Source: Gaiellasilicea sp963850995 (GTDB lineage Bacteria; Actinomycetota; Thermoleophilia; Gaiellales; Gaiellaceae). Taken from it: a DNA stretch of 64,000 bases. The notes beneath the pieces were generated by a model, which saw only the letters and a list, made by a program, of their open reading frames with translations, ran no database searches and had not been told where the DNA came from. The stretch spans positions 1 through 64,000 of the forward strand of contig CAWKNQ010000004.1 in assembly GCA_963850995.1 (NCBI GenBank), read 5' to 3'. Shown here piece after piece: positions 53,489 to 63,004 of the stretch; the first letter of the stretch is position 1; each line of letters opens with the position of its first letter. Made by a program: the position numbers and the translations under genes.

Positions 53489-54836
53489 ATGAATCTCCAG
53501 CGGAGACTCCTCCTGGCCACGACCGGGGTTGCCGTGTTTGCCGCGGCGGCCGCGGCGATTGCGCTCGGGAGTCCGGATGCCGGGGCGAGGGTGTCGCAGG
53601 CGTCGGAGCCGCACCCGGATCAGGTTTTGGAGTGGAATCAGATCTTCGTCGAGACGCTGATTGCGACGAACACACCGAACTCGTCGAGTCAGCGCCTCGG
53701 CGCGATCGTTCATACAGCGATCTTCGATGCCTATAACGGGATCGAGCGCCGCTACACGCCGATCTTCGTTCAGAGCGTCGATGCCGACGGAGGGCGCCTC
53801 GCTGCTCCGGGAGCGTCGCGCCGGGCAGCGGTCGTCGCCGCCGCCTACACGGCGCTGGTGGGCCTGTTTCCCGCTCGGGCGAGTCAGCTCGGTGAGAGAT
53901 ATGCGGCTTCGCTCGCGGCGCTCAGCGACGATGGCGGCGACGGCGGACAATCACGGGAGCGCGGCATAGCCTGGGGGACACACGTCGCTCAGGTCGTGCT
54001 CGCCTGGCGCGTCGCAGACGGCTTCAACGAGAGCTACCCGCCGTTCACCGGAGGCACGGCGGTCGGTCAGTGGCGGCCGATTGCGCCCGCAACGGCGATG
54101 AGCGCGCAGGGGTCTGGCATTCACTGCGCCGTTCGTCATCGAAAGCAACACGCAGTTCCGGCCGGCGCCCCCGCGAGGTCTCGCGAGCGCGACCTACGCG
54201 GAGGACTTCGATGCCGTCAAGGCGCTCGGCCGCCGCACCGGATCGACGCGGACCGAAACGCAGACGGAGCTCGCCCCGTTCTGGGAGGGCAACGCCAGCG
54301 TCCACTGGAATCAGGCGGCCAACCAGATCGCGCGCGCCAACCATCTGTCCACATCCGACAGCAATCGGCTCCTTGCCCTCCTGAACATCGCCATGGCCGA
54401 CACGGCCCTGACCATCTGGAGCGCGAAGCGACACTACGGCGCCGACCCCACGGCAGTGACCTGGCGGCCGCTGACCGCGATCACGCTGGCCGACACCGAC
54501 GGCAACGCGGAAACAACGCCGGATCCCGCCTGGCTCCCGCTCGTCACAACACCCTCACACCCCGAATATCCAGCAGGCCACCCAGCCCTAAACGGCGCAG
54601 CCGCGACCGTCCTTCGAAGTCACTTCGCCGACCTCCAGACGTTCACGCTCACCACCTCAGGACAGCCCAGCCAGACCTACACCGACATCTCGCAAGCACG
54701 CACCGACGGCAACAACGCCCGAATCTGGGGCGGCATGCACTACCCCAGCACAATCGCAATCAGCGACGCCGCCGGCGAAGCGATTGCCGACTACGTCAAC
54801 GCGAACGCGATGCAGCGACTCCGAGATCAGAGATGA
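53489..54836 (+). pseudogene. Secreted vanadium-dependent haloperoxidase, frameshifted
   Basis: ATG 53489 after GGGAGAGGG opens a signal peptide (LATTGVAVFAAAAAAIALGS) and the helical N-terminal part (WNQIFVETLIATNTPN). One extra G in the GGGG at about 54108-54111 shifts the frame. Removing it gives AQGLAFTAPFVIESNTQFRP and continues to TGA 54836. The vanadate-binding motifs lie in the second part: SAKRHYGADPTAVTWRP (K-x-RP type), THP-like PSHPEYPAGHPALNG with the catalytic His, and ARIWGGMHYPST. It would oxidise halides with H2O2 outside the cell or act as an acid phosphatase relative. Confidence 0.85.
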
Positions 54837-54845
54837 CGACATGCC

Positions 54846-54878
54846 GCCGGGCCGGGCTTCGCCCCGGCCCGGCCCGGC
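54846..54878. terminator. Strong GC hairpin after the haloperoxidase gene
   Basis: GCCGGGCCGGGC (54846-54857) pairs with GCCCGGCCCGGC (54867-54878) around a 9-nt loop, 9 nt after the haloperoxidase stop. There is no T tract, as is common in high-GC actinobacteria. Confidence 0.65.
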
Positions 54879-54897
54879 TCGAAGGATCGAGTTCCGA

Positions 54898-55152
54898 ATG
54901 ACGAGGTACCTCGTCGAGGCGTACATCCCCCGATCCCGGGCGTGGGAGGCTCTCGCAGCAGGACGGGATGCTCGCAGGGCTGCCGAGGCACTCCTACGCG
55001 AAGGCACGCCTATCCGCTACGTGCGCACGACTCTCCTCCCCAACGACGAGACGTGCTTCCACATCTTCGAAGCGGCGTCGGAGGAGGCTGTCGGCGAGGC
55101 CTGCCGACGCGCGGGGATTGGCGCGGGACGGATTGTCGCGGCCATAGAGTGA
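54898..55152 (+). CDS. DUF4242-like small protein
   Basis: An 84-residue protein from ATG 54898. RYLVEAYIPRSRAWEALAAG, YVRTTLLPNDETCFHIFEAA and SEEAVGEACRRAGI match the short ferredoxin-like fold often annotated as DUF4242 or nickel-binding. The biochemical role is not established. The following 285 nt to 55437 hold no gene that I can support. Confidence 0.72.
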   Translation: MTRYLVEAYIPRSRAWEALAAGRDARRAAEALLREGTPIRYVRTTLLPNDETCFHIFEAASEEAVGEACRRAGIGAGRIVAAIE

Positions 55153-55437
55153 GGCGGGAAAGGCCACGACTCCGCGGCGCGTCCGGCTGCTGTTCAGAAC
55201 AGCCGACGTTCTCGGTGCGGCGGCCGCCTCCATCAGGTCGTTGCCAGGCGGCGGCTCAGTGATCCAACCCACACGGGCCGAGCGATGACGTGCGGGACGA
55301 TCCCGAGTCCCCCTTCTGGGTCAGGCGGTGCGGGCGTGTCGTGGCGATGATGTTCCTGGAAACGAAAGACAGGCGGCTGATCGGCCGGGGCGTCCCTTGT
55401 GCGCCCGGCGTGCGTCGTCGCCCGGAGGGACTCCAGG

Positions 55438-56088
55438 ATGACTCAACTCGCAAACCGAGCCGTGCTGAGCGCCATGCTCGCTCTCGCAGTACTCGTTCTC
55501 GTGCTGACCGCGGCCGCCCTGTCCCGGCCGGACACTGCCGTTGCCGACCCCCCGCGCGCCGGCGGCCAGACGGCCCAGTCTTCCGCGAAGTACGGCAAGA
55601 CGAAGGCGCACGCGCGCTTGGTCAGCCGCAAACGCCCGCGAGCTCCGAAGGCGCACATCAAGAAGCACGTCAAAGCGCACGTCAAGAAGCACGTCGAGAA
55701 GCGCGCCAGGAGGCACGTCAAGGAGCAGCAGCCGAGCCGCGGAGTGCGCGCCGTCCAGATCGCGAACCGGCTGACCGGCACCCCGTACGTCTGGGGCGGC
55801 GCCTCGCCGCGCAGCGGCTTCGACTGCTCGGGGCTCGTTCAGTACGTGTACGGGAAGCTCGGCATCCCACTGCCGCACTACACGGTCTCCCAGTACGGAC
55901 GCGGACGCCCCGTGTCACGCTCGAGCTTGCGACCCGGCGATCTCGTCTTCTTCTACGGGCTCAACCACGTAGGGATCTACGCCGGCGGCGGCAAGTACAT
56001 CCATGCGCCCCGCGCCGGCACGACCGTGCGCTGGGCCTCGCTGGCGTCGTCGAGCTTCTACGGCGCGCGCCGCATCGTCTCCGCCTGA
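55438..56088 (+). CDS. Secreted NlpC/P60 peptidoglycan hydrolase with Lys/His-rich linker
   Basis: A 216-residue protein from ATG 55438 with GGAGGGA upstream. The signal peptide is LALAVLVLVLTAAALS. A very basic linker (residues 52-98) repeats KAHVKKHVEK-like units. The C-terminal NlpC/P60 domain has catalytic Cys130 in GFDCSGLVQYVYGKLG, His in LNHVGIYAGGG and the polar residue in YIHAPRAG. It would cleave cell-wall stem peptides. The linker may bind anionic wall polymers or metal. I looked for a ydaO-type c-di-AMP riboswitch in the leader and did not see one. Confidence 0.92.
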   Translation: MTQLANRAVLSAMLALAVLVLVLTAAALSRPDTAVADPPRAGGQTAQSSAKYGKTKAHARLVSRKRPRAPKAHIKKHVKAHVKKHVEKRARRHVKEQQPSRGVRAVQIANRLTGTPYVWGGASPRSGFDCSGLVQYVYGKLGIPLPHYTVSQYGRGRPVSRSSLRPGDLVFFYGLNHVGIYAGGGKYIHAPRAGTTVRWASLASSSFYGARRIVSA

Positions 56089-56108
56089 CGCGTCGCGACC
56101 GGGCCACA

Positions 56109-57278
56109 TCAGTCCGAGAGCTCGGGGTGTCGGACCCGGACCCGGTGCTCGCGATAACGGAGTGCCTCGTACGCCACGATGAACGCACACACCGCGCTCA
56201 CGAAGGCAAGCGCTGCGAGCGCCGGAATCGCGACGGCGAGCGGGAGGAGTGCGAGTAACACCACTGCCCCGACCGTCCGACGCCGGAAGACTCGGCCGGT
56301 GGTGCGGTAGAGGAACGCGACGTGCCCGAGCAGGTACAGCGCGGCACCGCCGCAGAGCGCGACTGCAGGCACCGTGTCGAGCGCCTCACCCGGGTGGCCG
56401 AGGGTCGTCTTGAGTCCGAGGGCGAAGAGGACGATGCCGACGATCATCGGCAGGTGGAGGTAGCTGTAGGCATGCAGCGCGAGCCGCGCCAACTCGAGGC
56501 CTTTCGCCTGCACGAGCCGCCGCAGCGCGAAGATCGCGGCAACGTCGAAGTAGAGCCACCAGAGCGTCGAGACGACCACGATTCCGAGCGCCGCCCCCAC
56601 GATCACCCCCGCACCCAGCTCGAAGCCGGCACCGACGCCGATGGCGATCATCGACTCGCCGAGCGCGATCAGGATGATCAGCCCGTGCCGCTCGGCAAAG
56701 TGCTCCGGAGCGACCGCCCAGCCGCGCCCCATACCGACCACGGTTGGGCCGAGGTAGTCGATCGCAAGCGCGAGCATCCACACGGCTATGCGCACGTCGC
56801 CGTCCAGGAAACCGGCGGCAACGAGCATCACGGGGCCGACAAACGCGGTCGGCGCGAACCGGAGCAGCACGCCGCGGCGCGTCGGGTCGTCGCGAGCGAC
56901 GATCGCGGAGAGGACGAGATGAAGGAGGCGGACGACGAGGTACGCAACGCCGAACAGGATCGCGTCGTCTCCGAAGGCACCCGGCACAGCCAGCGCGACG
57001 CCGAACATCGCAGCCATCGAGCCGAGCATCGCCAGCCGGACGCCTCCGTCGTCGACGTCGATCGTGCTCGTCAACCACGCATACACGGTCCACGCCCACC
57101 AGAGCGCGCCCAGCACGAGCATCCCGCGGAGCACTCCTCCCCACGTCGGGTCGTCCGCGAGCAGGATCGTGACCTGGGTGATGGCGAACACGAAGACCAG
57201 GTCGAAGAAGAGCTCGAGTGGCGTCACTCGATGCTCCGCGTCGAGCTCGGTCTCGGGCTCTGACAACGGACCGTCCAC
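56109..57278 (-). CDS. Low-temperature-requirement A (LtrA) family membrane protein
   Basis: A protein of about 389 residues from GTG 57278. VTPLELFFDLVFVFAITQVT is the LtrA signature start, followed by WWAWTVYAWLTSTID and, later, ERHGLIILIALGESMIAIGV. About ten hydrophobic helices are present. LtrA was named for cold growth of Listeria; its molecular function is unknown. It is convergent with the NlpC/P60 gene and divergent from the VOC gene. Confidence 0.93.
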   Translation of the reverse strand: MDGPLSEPETELDAEHRVTPLELFFDLVFVFAITQVTILLADDPTWGGVLRGMLVLGALWWAWTVYAWLTSTIDVDDGGVRLAMLGSMAAMFGVALAVPGAFGDDAILFGVAYLVVRLLHLVLSAIVARDDPTRRGVLLRFAPTAFVGPVMLVAAGFLDGDVRIAVWMLALAIDYLGPTVVGMGRGWAVAPEHFAERHGLIILIALGESMIAIGVGAGFELGAGVIVGAALGIVVVSTLWWLYFDVAAIFALRRLVQAKGLELARLALHAYSYLHLPMIVGIVLFALGLKTTLGHPGEALDTVPAVALCGGAALYLLGHVAFLYRTTGRVFRRRTVGAVVLLALLPLAVAIPALAALAFVSAVCAFIVAYEALRYREHRVRVRHPELSD

Positions 57279-57341
57279 GTCGGGATAGTGTCCTTCGCGA
57301 CCGGTCCGCAGAGCGGTCAACGACTTGAAGGGAGAGCAGCC

Positions 57342-58232
57342 ATGGCCCCACGCGACGGATACATCCCCGGCGTCCCCTGCTGGCTGGATACGAGCCAGCC
57401 CGACCCCGAAGCCGCGGTGGACTTCTACAGCGGCGTCTTCGGCTGGGAGTTCGAGGACGTGATGCCGGCGGGGTCGGAGGGCAAGTACTTCATCGCTCGG
57501 CTGAACGGCGGCGACGTCGCCGCGGTCGGATCGATCCCCGAGTCGGTGCCAAAGACGACGATGTGGAACACCTACGTCTGGGTTGACAGCGCCGACGAGA
57601 CCGCGTCCAGGGTGCGCGACGCCGGCGGAGGCGTCGTGACGGAGCCTTTCGACGTCATGGACTTCGGCCGCATGGCCGTCTTCACCGATCCCGAGGGCGC
57701 CGCGTTCTGCGTCTGGCAGGCAAAGGAGCACAAGGGCGCGCAGGTCGTCAACGAGCCGGGCTCCTTGAACTTCAACGGCCTCAACACCCGCGACGTGGAC
57801 GGCGCGAAGGCCTTCTACGGCTCGGTGTTCGGCTGGCAGACCCTGAAGCTGGAGGGCGGCTTCGAGATGTGGATTCTGCCCGGCTACGGCGACTATCTCG
57901 AGCGAGACGACCCCGAGCTCCGCAAGCGGGTGGCCGAGGTCGGCGGCCCGACGGGATTCGAGGACGTCGTTGCGAGCATCAACCCGATCGCGGACGACCG
58001 GCCCGATGTCCCGGCGCACTGGAGCGTGACGTTCGCCGTCGACGACGCCGACGCCGTCGCCAACAGGGCCACCGAGCTCGGCGGCAAAGTGGTCGTCCCG
58101 CCGTTCGATGCCCCGTGGGTCCGGATGACCGTCCTCACCGACCCGCAGGGCGCGACCTTCATCGCGAGCAAGTTCGTGCTCGAGAACAGAGACCTTGGCA
58201 CCGAGGCGGACGCCGCCGTCGGAGCCGCCTAG
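57342..58232 (+). CDS. Two-domain VOC (glyoxalase/bleomycin resistance-like) protein
   Basis: A 296-residue protein from ATG 57342 with GGGAGAG upstream. Two VOC units are repeated: CWLDTSQPDPEAAVDFYSGV with FGWEFEDV, and FNGLNTRDVDGAKAFYGSVF with WQTLKLEG. The ends of the units are MAVFTDPEGAAFCVWQ and MTVLTDPQGATFIASK. The Glu/His metal ligands of true glyoxalases are only partly visible, so a ligand-binding or hydroxylase role is possible. Two-domain proteins like this are common in actinobacteria. Confidence 0.9.
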   Translation: MAPRDGYIPGVPCWLDTSQPDPEAAVDFYSGVFGWEFEDVMPAGSEGKYFIARLNGGDVAAVGSIPESVPKTTMWNTYVWVDSADETASRVRDAGGGVVTEPFDVMDFGRMAVFTDPEGAAFCVWQAKEHKGAQVVNEPGSLNFNGLNTRDVDGAKAFYGSVFGWQTLKLEGGFEMWILPGYGDYLERDDPELRKRVAEVGGPTGFEDVVASINPIADDRPDVPAHWSVTFAVDDADAVANRATELGGKVVVPPFDAPWVRMTVLTDPQGATFIASKFVLENRDLGTEADAAVGAA

Positions 58233-58271
58233 AATCCGGCAGATGGGGCCACGACAACCCTGGAGAACGCC

Positions 58272-58679
58272 ATGCAGATCACGAAGAACTCCGTCGAGAC
58301 GATGGCCGGACCGAGCGAGTGGTTCACCGGCGCTGTGTACGTCGACGCGGTCGCGACGCCTTCAAGCGCCTCGCGGCTGAGCGCGAGCAGCGTCCATTTC
58401 ACGCCGGGCGCTCGGACGGCGTGGCATACGCACCCGAACGGCCAGACCATCTGCGTCACCGAAGGGATCGGCCTCGCGCAGCGGCGCGGCGGCCCGATCG
58501 AGGTCATCCGACCCGGTGACCGCGTCTTCTTCGAGCCCGGGGAGGATCACTGGCACGGCGCCGCGCCCAACCGTTTCATGACGCACCTCGCGATGATCGA
58601 GGTCGACGACCAAGGAACGACCGCGACATGGGGCGAGCACGTCACCGACGAGGAGTACAACGCGGCGCCGGCGTCCTGA
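58272..58679 (+). CDS. Cupin-domain protein
   Basis: A 135-residue protein from ATG 58272. The cupin motif 1 is TAWHTHPNGQTICVTEGIG and motif 2 is PGDRVFFEPGEDHWHGAAPN, with His residues suited to binding a metal. It resembles small carboxymuconolactone-type or quercetinase-like cupins. The substrate is unknown. It follows the VOC gene by 39 nt on the same strand. Confidence 0.9.
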   Translation: MQITKNSVETMAGPSEWFTGAVYVDAVATPSSASRLSASSVHFTPGARTAWHTHPNGQTICVTEGIGLAQRRGGPIEVIRPGDRVFFEPGEDHWHGAAPNRFMTHLAMIEVDDQGTTATWGEHVTDEEYNAAPAS

Positions 58680-58752
58680 CCGCCCCGCCGATCTCACGTC
58701 TTGAAGTCGACTGGCGTTACGTAGATGCCACGACTAACGAGGAGACGTCGAC

Positions 58753-59232
58753 ATGAGCGCGATCGCCGTGAACCGCTTCGCCGTGAGGGCACTGCCCCAG
58801 GAGGTTGCTACTCACGTTCGCGAGCTCGGACGCGACCCGATCTGGGGCCACTCGGTCGAGACGCAGCTCGCCACCGGCTTTGGGCCCTGCCGGCTCTGCC
58901 TGCGCAGGTTCAGGGAGGGCGAGGAGATGCGCACACTGTTCACGCACGACAGCTACGCCGGCGTCGCCGAGTTCCCCCAGCCGGGCCCGGTCTACATCCA
59001 CGCCGACGGCTGCGACCGCTACGACGGAGACGGATTCCCGCCCGACCTGCGCACCCTCGAGCTGACGTTCGAGGGGGTTGCGGCAGGGCCGCGAGTCGTC
59101 GCGCTCGAGCGCACCCACGGCGAGGGCCTCGAGGGCGCGATCGCGCGTCTGCTCGACCTGCCCGATGTCGACTACGTCAACGTCCGCAACACCCAAGCCG
59201 GCTGCTTCGTCACCCGCGTCGAGCCGGCATGA
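58753..59232 (+). CDS. DUF1203 family protein
   Basis: A 159-residue protein from ATG 58753, after ACGAGGAGA. PCRLCLRRFREGEEMRTLFT with its Cys pair, PGPVYIHADGCDRYDGDGFP and NVRNTQAGCFVTRVEP at the end match the DUF1203 family. The function is unknown. It is convergent with the beta-helix gene, with 1 nt between them. Confidence 0.88.
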   Translation: MSAIAVNRFAVRALPQEVATHVRELGRDPIWGHSVETQLATGFGPCRLCLRRFREGEEMRTLFTHDSYAGVAEFPQPGPVYIHADGCDRYDGDGFPPDLRTLELTFEGVAAGPRVVALERTHGEGLEGAIARLLDLPDVDYVNVRNTQAGCFVTRVEPA

Positions 59233-59233
59233 G

Positions 59234-61091
59234 TCACGGGTAGTCGACGATGTAAACAGGCGCTCCGATCCTGGTCGTGTCGGCCGGCCCGCCGACGCCG
59301 TTGACGACGTGGTCGATCGTGCCGGCGCTGAGGTTCACCGTCATGACGTGATGCAGCTGGACACCCGGGGTTTCGGGGACCTCGAAGCCGTTCTCGGTGT
59401 GGATCGTCGGATTGTTTCGGTTGAAGACGTAGACGCCGCCGCCGGAGAGACTGTGCGTTTTCACGTCGTCACCGACCTTGTAGCCGGCCCAGCCCTCGAT
59501 CCCGTCGTGCATCCAGTCCGCCTGGGTCGGGGGATCGTAGGGGAGCTCGTTCTGGTACAGGATCGTGACGCCGTTCTCGCCGTTCCAGATCGTGTTGTAC
59601 TCCTGGAAGTGCTCGACGAACAGGCCGGTCGCCGTCACGTTGTCACCGTTGATGACAACGCCGTTGCGGCCGATGTTGGTGTTCCAGCGCTCCGTGTCGG
59701 TGAAGCCCTCGACGCCGTGGTCGGCACGCCACACCCACGTGTGATCGATCAGGACGTCGTCGCTGTTGACCTCGAGCGCGACGTCGGCTCTGCCAACGTG
59801 CGGCCCACCGACGCGGAAGTACACGTCCGAGAGCGTCGTCGGGTTGGACGGGTCGTTCTTCGAGTTGTTCTTGGGCTTCTTGCCAACCTGCAGGAGGACC
59901 GGCGAGGTGACGGTGCCAGCGTCGATGGTGACGCCCGCGATGATGACGCCCGGGTCATCGGCGACCGTCAGCGGGACCGCGCCGTTGACCGCGGTGAGCG
60001 TCGCATGCCCGATGCCGAGGACCACCGTGTCTGCCCGCTTGACCGAGATGCTCTTCCCCACGTCGTAGACACCCGGGGTAAGCAGCAGATTCATGCCGCG
60101 GGCCAGTTGGCTGTTGATCGTCTGCACCGAGTCCGACGGCTTCGCGACGAAGAAGTCACGCAGCGGGATCGTTCGACCCGCCGTCATCCCGTCGGCCCAG
60201 GTGATGCCGCGCGTGTTCGTCTGCGCTGCGGGCACGCGGACGTTGTAGTTGCCCTGCGCATCTACGAACAGGTACGGCTTCTCACGGCTGACGGGAGTCG
60301 TGTCGAACGTCGTGTACGGCGGACTCGGGAAGGTCGCGTCCTCCGGCGCGCCCTCGACCCCAGCAAAGACCTGGTTCCACACGCCGTTCGTCCAGCCGTC
60401 GATCTCGCTGTTACGGATCAGCCATTGCTGCTGCGAGCCGTTGAGGACATTCGGCAGGTTCGAATCGGCGATGAAGCCGCCGCTGGCGAACTGCGGCCCC
60501 GCCGTGCAGTAGTCCATCAGCGAGAGGGTGTTGCCGCTGATGTCGAGTCGGCGCATCGAGACGGCCTGGGAGACCGCCCAGAAGTTCGCAGAGGCGCGAC
60601 AGCCGTCCTGGCCGGCGGCGTTGATCGCTCAGCGACAGGTTGGACAGCGTGCGCCAGAAGTTGACCAGGGCGATGCAGTTGTCCGGTGCGAGGCAGCGGT
60701 TGTAGACCTCGATCTTGCCGTTGATCGTCACGTCGGTCGGGGAGGCACCGAGGCCGGCGATCTCGGTGTAGTAGCCGACCTTCATCTGCAACGGCTGGGT
60801 GGCCGTGCCGTAGACACCGGGCTTGAACAGGAGCGCGTAGCGGTTCGTGCCCATCTCGTCGTCGACCTGCTGGGCGTGGAGCGCGTCGAGCGTCGCCTGG
60901 ATCTCGCCGACCGGCATGCTCGGGTCGAAGATGGTCACGTTCGGGCCGAAGTCAGGCACGCTTTGCGCTGACGCGGCGGCAAGGGGGGCGGCGCTCGCAG
61001 TGGATCCGGTGGTGGCTCCGCTCAGCGCGAGCGCGAGCGCGATGAGAAGCAGGACCTGGGACGCAATCGTCGTCGATCGAAGGCGCGGCAT
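59234..61091 (-). pseudogene. Secreted right-handed beta-helix (pectate-lyase-like) protein, frameshifted
   Basis: ATG 61091, after AGGAGGAGA, opens a signal peptide (VLLLIALALALSGATTGSTA) and the first beta-helix coils (YALLFKPGVYGTATQPLQ). At about 60625-60632 an extra base moves the frame. The other frame continues INAAGQDGCRASANFWAVSQ, NTLSLMDYCTAGPQFASGG and many coils (MNLLLTPGVYDVGKSISVKR, DDVLIDHTWVWRADHGVEGF) to TAG 59234. Rejoined, it has about 618 residues. Such proteins bind or cleave polysaccharides outside the cell; some actinobacterial members are labelled adenylyl cyclase without clear basis. The substrate is unknown. Confidence 0.85.
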
Positions 61092-61246
61092 GGATCTCCT
61101 CCTTCATCGTCGGGGCTGCCGACCACTACTGCGATGATCGACCCCCCGATCCGAGGCGAGCACGGTGTACGCGGACCGTAACCGACCGCGCGCTCGAGCG
61201 ACGACGGGAAACGTACGAAGACATCGACGTGAAGATTGGTTAGCCC

Positions 61247-62417
61247 ATGAGTGACGAGACGCAGTCGCGCGTGAGGCCGGTCGGTCCCCTCGCCGGCCAG
61301 CGTGTGCTGGAGCTCGGCGGGATCGGGCCGGGACCGTTTTGCGGGATGATCCTGGGAGACCTCGGCGCCGAGGTGATCCGGATCGACCGGCCCGCAGAGG
61401 CGGGTGCCGAGAGCCTCCAGCCGGTGCTGCACCGCGGTCGCCGCTCGATGACGCTCGATCTCAAGAGCCCGCAGGGAGCCGAGGTCGCCCTTCGGCTCGT
61501 CGAGACGGCGGACGCGCTGGTCGAGGGGTTCCGGCCCGGCGTCACGGAGCGCCTCGGGCTCGGCCCCGAGACCTGCCTGGCGCGCAACCCGCGGCTGGTC
61601 TACGGCCGGATGACCGGGTGGGGGCAGGATGGGCCGCTCGCGCAGGACCCGGGCCACGACCTGAACTACATCGGCATCGCGGGGGCACTCGGGGCGATCG
61701 GACCGGCCGAGGGCGACCCGCCCGTGCCGCTCAACCTGATCGGCGACATGGGCGGCGGCGGGATGCTCCTCGCGATGGGGATCGCCGCAGCGCTCCTCCA
61801 TGTGGCGAAGACGGGCGAGGGCCAGGTGGTCGACGCCGCGATGACGGACGGCACGGCGATCATGCTCGGCATCGTCCACGGCCTGCTCGCACGCGGGCTC
61901 TGGACCGACCGGCGCGGCGTGAACCTCCTGGACGGCGGCGCGCCGTTCTACCGCACCTATCGTTGCGCCGACGGCCGGCACGTGGCCGTCGGCTCCCTCG
62001 AGCCGGAGTTCTACGCCGCGCTGCTGCGCGTCCTCGACGCTCACCGACGACTCCGGGTTCGCCCACCAGCACGACCCGGCCGCCTGGCCGGCGATGGCTG
62101 CGCGGCTCGCCGACATCTTCGCGACGCGCACACGCGACGAGTGGGCCGCCGCCTTCGCCGGGCAAGGCGCCTGCGTGACCGCGGTCCTCGGACTCGGCGA
62201 GGCCGCCGCACACCCACACAACGCCGCGCGCGGCACGTATACCGCCGACCCCGACGGCACCATCCAGCCCGGGGTGGCGCCGAGGTTCAGCGCAACGCAG
62301 CCCCCACGACCCAGGCCGGCGCCGCGCATCGGGGCCCACACGGCCGAGATCCTCGCCGGGATCGGGCTCGACCCGACCGCCGTCGACGACCTCCGCCGCA
62401 AGGGCGTCATCGGCTGA
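61247..62417 (+). pseudogene. CaiB/BaiF family CoA transferase, frameshifted
   Basis: ATG 61247 opens PLAGQRVLELGGIGPGPFC, ILGDLGAEVIRIDRP and RMTGWGQDGPLAQDPGHDLN, which includes the catalytic Asp. VDAAMTDGTAIMLGIVHGLL and GAPFYRTYRCADGRHVAVGS complete the large domain. At about 62039 one base is missing: GACGCTCACC would be GACGCGCTCACC-like. The other frame gives LTDDSGFAHQHDPAAWPAMA, TRTRDEWAAAFAGQGACVTA and ends IGLDPTAVDDLRRKGVIG at TGA 62417. The intact enzyme would be about 390 residues, of the alpha-methylacyl-CoA racemase subgroup, interconverting CoA thioesters. Confidence 0.88.
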
Positions 62418-62436
62418 GCGGAGCGGCTCTGCCTGT

Positions 62437-62865
62437 CTAGGTATTCGCGCTCGTCGCGGGCTCGAGCACGACGACCGGGATCCGGCGGTCGGTCTTCTGC
62501 TGGTACTCGTCGTACGGCGGCCAGATCTGCGCCATCTGCCGCCACAGGCGCTCGCGCTCCCCGCCCTCGGCTGTGCGTGCGCGGGCGGGGAAGCGGTCCC
62601 CCTTGATCTGGACGTGGACGTCGGGGTTTGCGCTCAGGTTCAGGTACCAGTGCGGGTGCGTCGGCCTGCCGCCCTGTGACGCGACGACCACGTAGCGGCC
62701 GTCGTCCTCGCTGAAGATGAGCGGTCTGAGCCGCGACTCGCCGCTCTTGCGCCCGGTCGTCGTCAGGATCAGGATCGGCGCGTCGTTCCGCCAGCGGTAG
62801 CCGATCTCGCCGTCGGTCTCGAGGTAGCGACGGACGTGCTCCCGGCCGAAGAGATACCCGCTCAT
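62437..62865 (-). CDS. Deazaflavin (F420)-dependent nitroreductase family protein (DDN-like)
   Basis: A 142-residue protein from ATG 62865. ILILTTTGRKSGESRLRPLI, GRYVVVASQGGRPTHPHWYL and NPDVHVQIKGDRFPARAR are the split-barrel F420-binding blocks of the Ddn family. It would use reduced F420 to reduce a quinone-like compound. It is convergent with the CoA transferase gene. Confidence 0.92.
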   Translation of the reverse strand: MSGYLFGREHVRRYLETDGEIGYRWRNDAPILILTTTGRKSGESRLRPLIFSEDDGRYVVVASQGGRPTHPHWYLNLSANPDVHVQIKGDRFPARARTAEGGERERLWRQMAQIWPPYDEYQQKTDRRIPVVVLEPATSANT

Positions 62866-63004
62866 CCGTGGATCATCGACGGAATCCAGGTTGCCGAAAC
62901 GCGATTTCGACGGCCGGGGCACAAGCGAGGAGCATTGGGTATTCTCCGCGCGCTTTGCCCGCGCCGTCGGGTCTTCGCAGCCGCCAAGGGTTAAGGAGAG
63001 TGAC

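Noticed and set aside
55153..55437. A c-di-AMP (ydaO) riboswitch ahead of the NlpC/P60 gene
   Set aside because: Such riboswitches often precede actinobacterial wall hydrolases, but I could not find the conserved core sequences in this leader.
56109..58019. An LtrA gene extended to 58019
   Set aside because: The upstream 247 codons lie antisense to the well-supported VOC gene; the LtrA signature begins right after GTG 57278.
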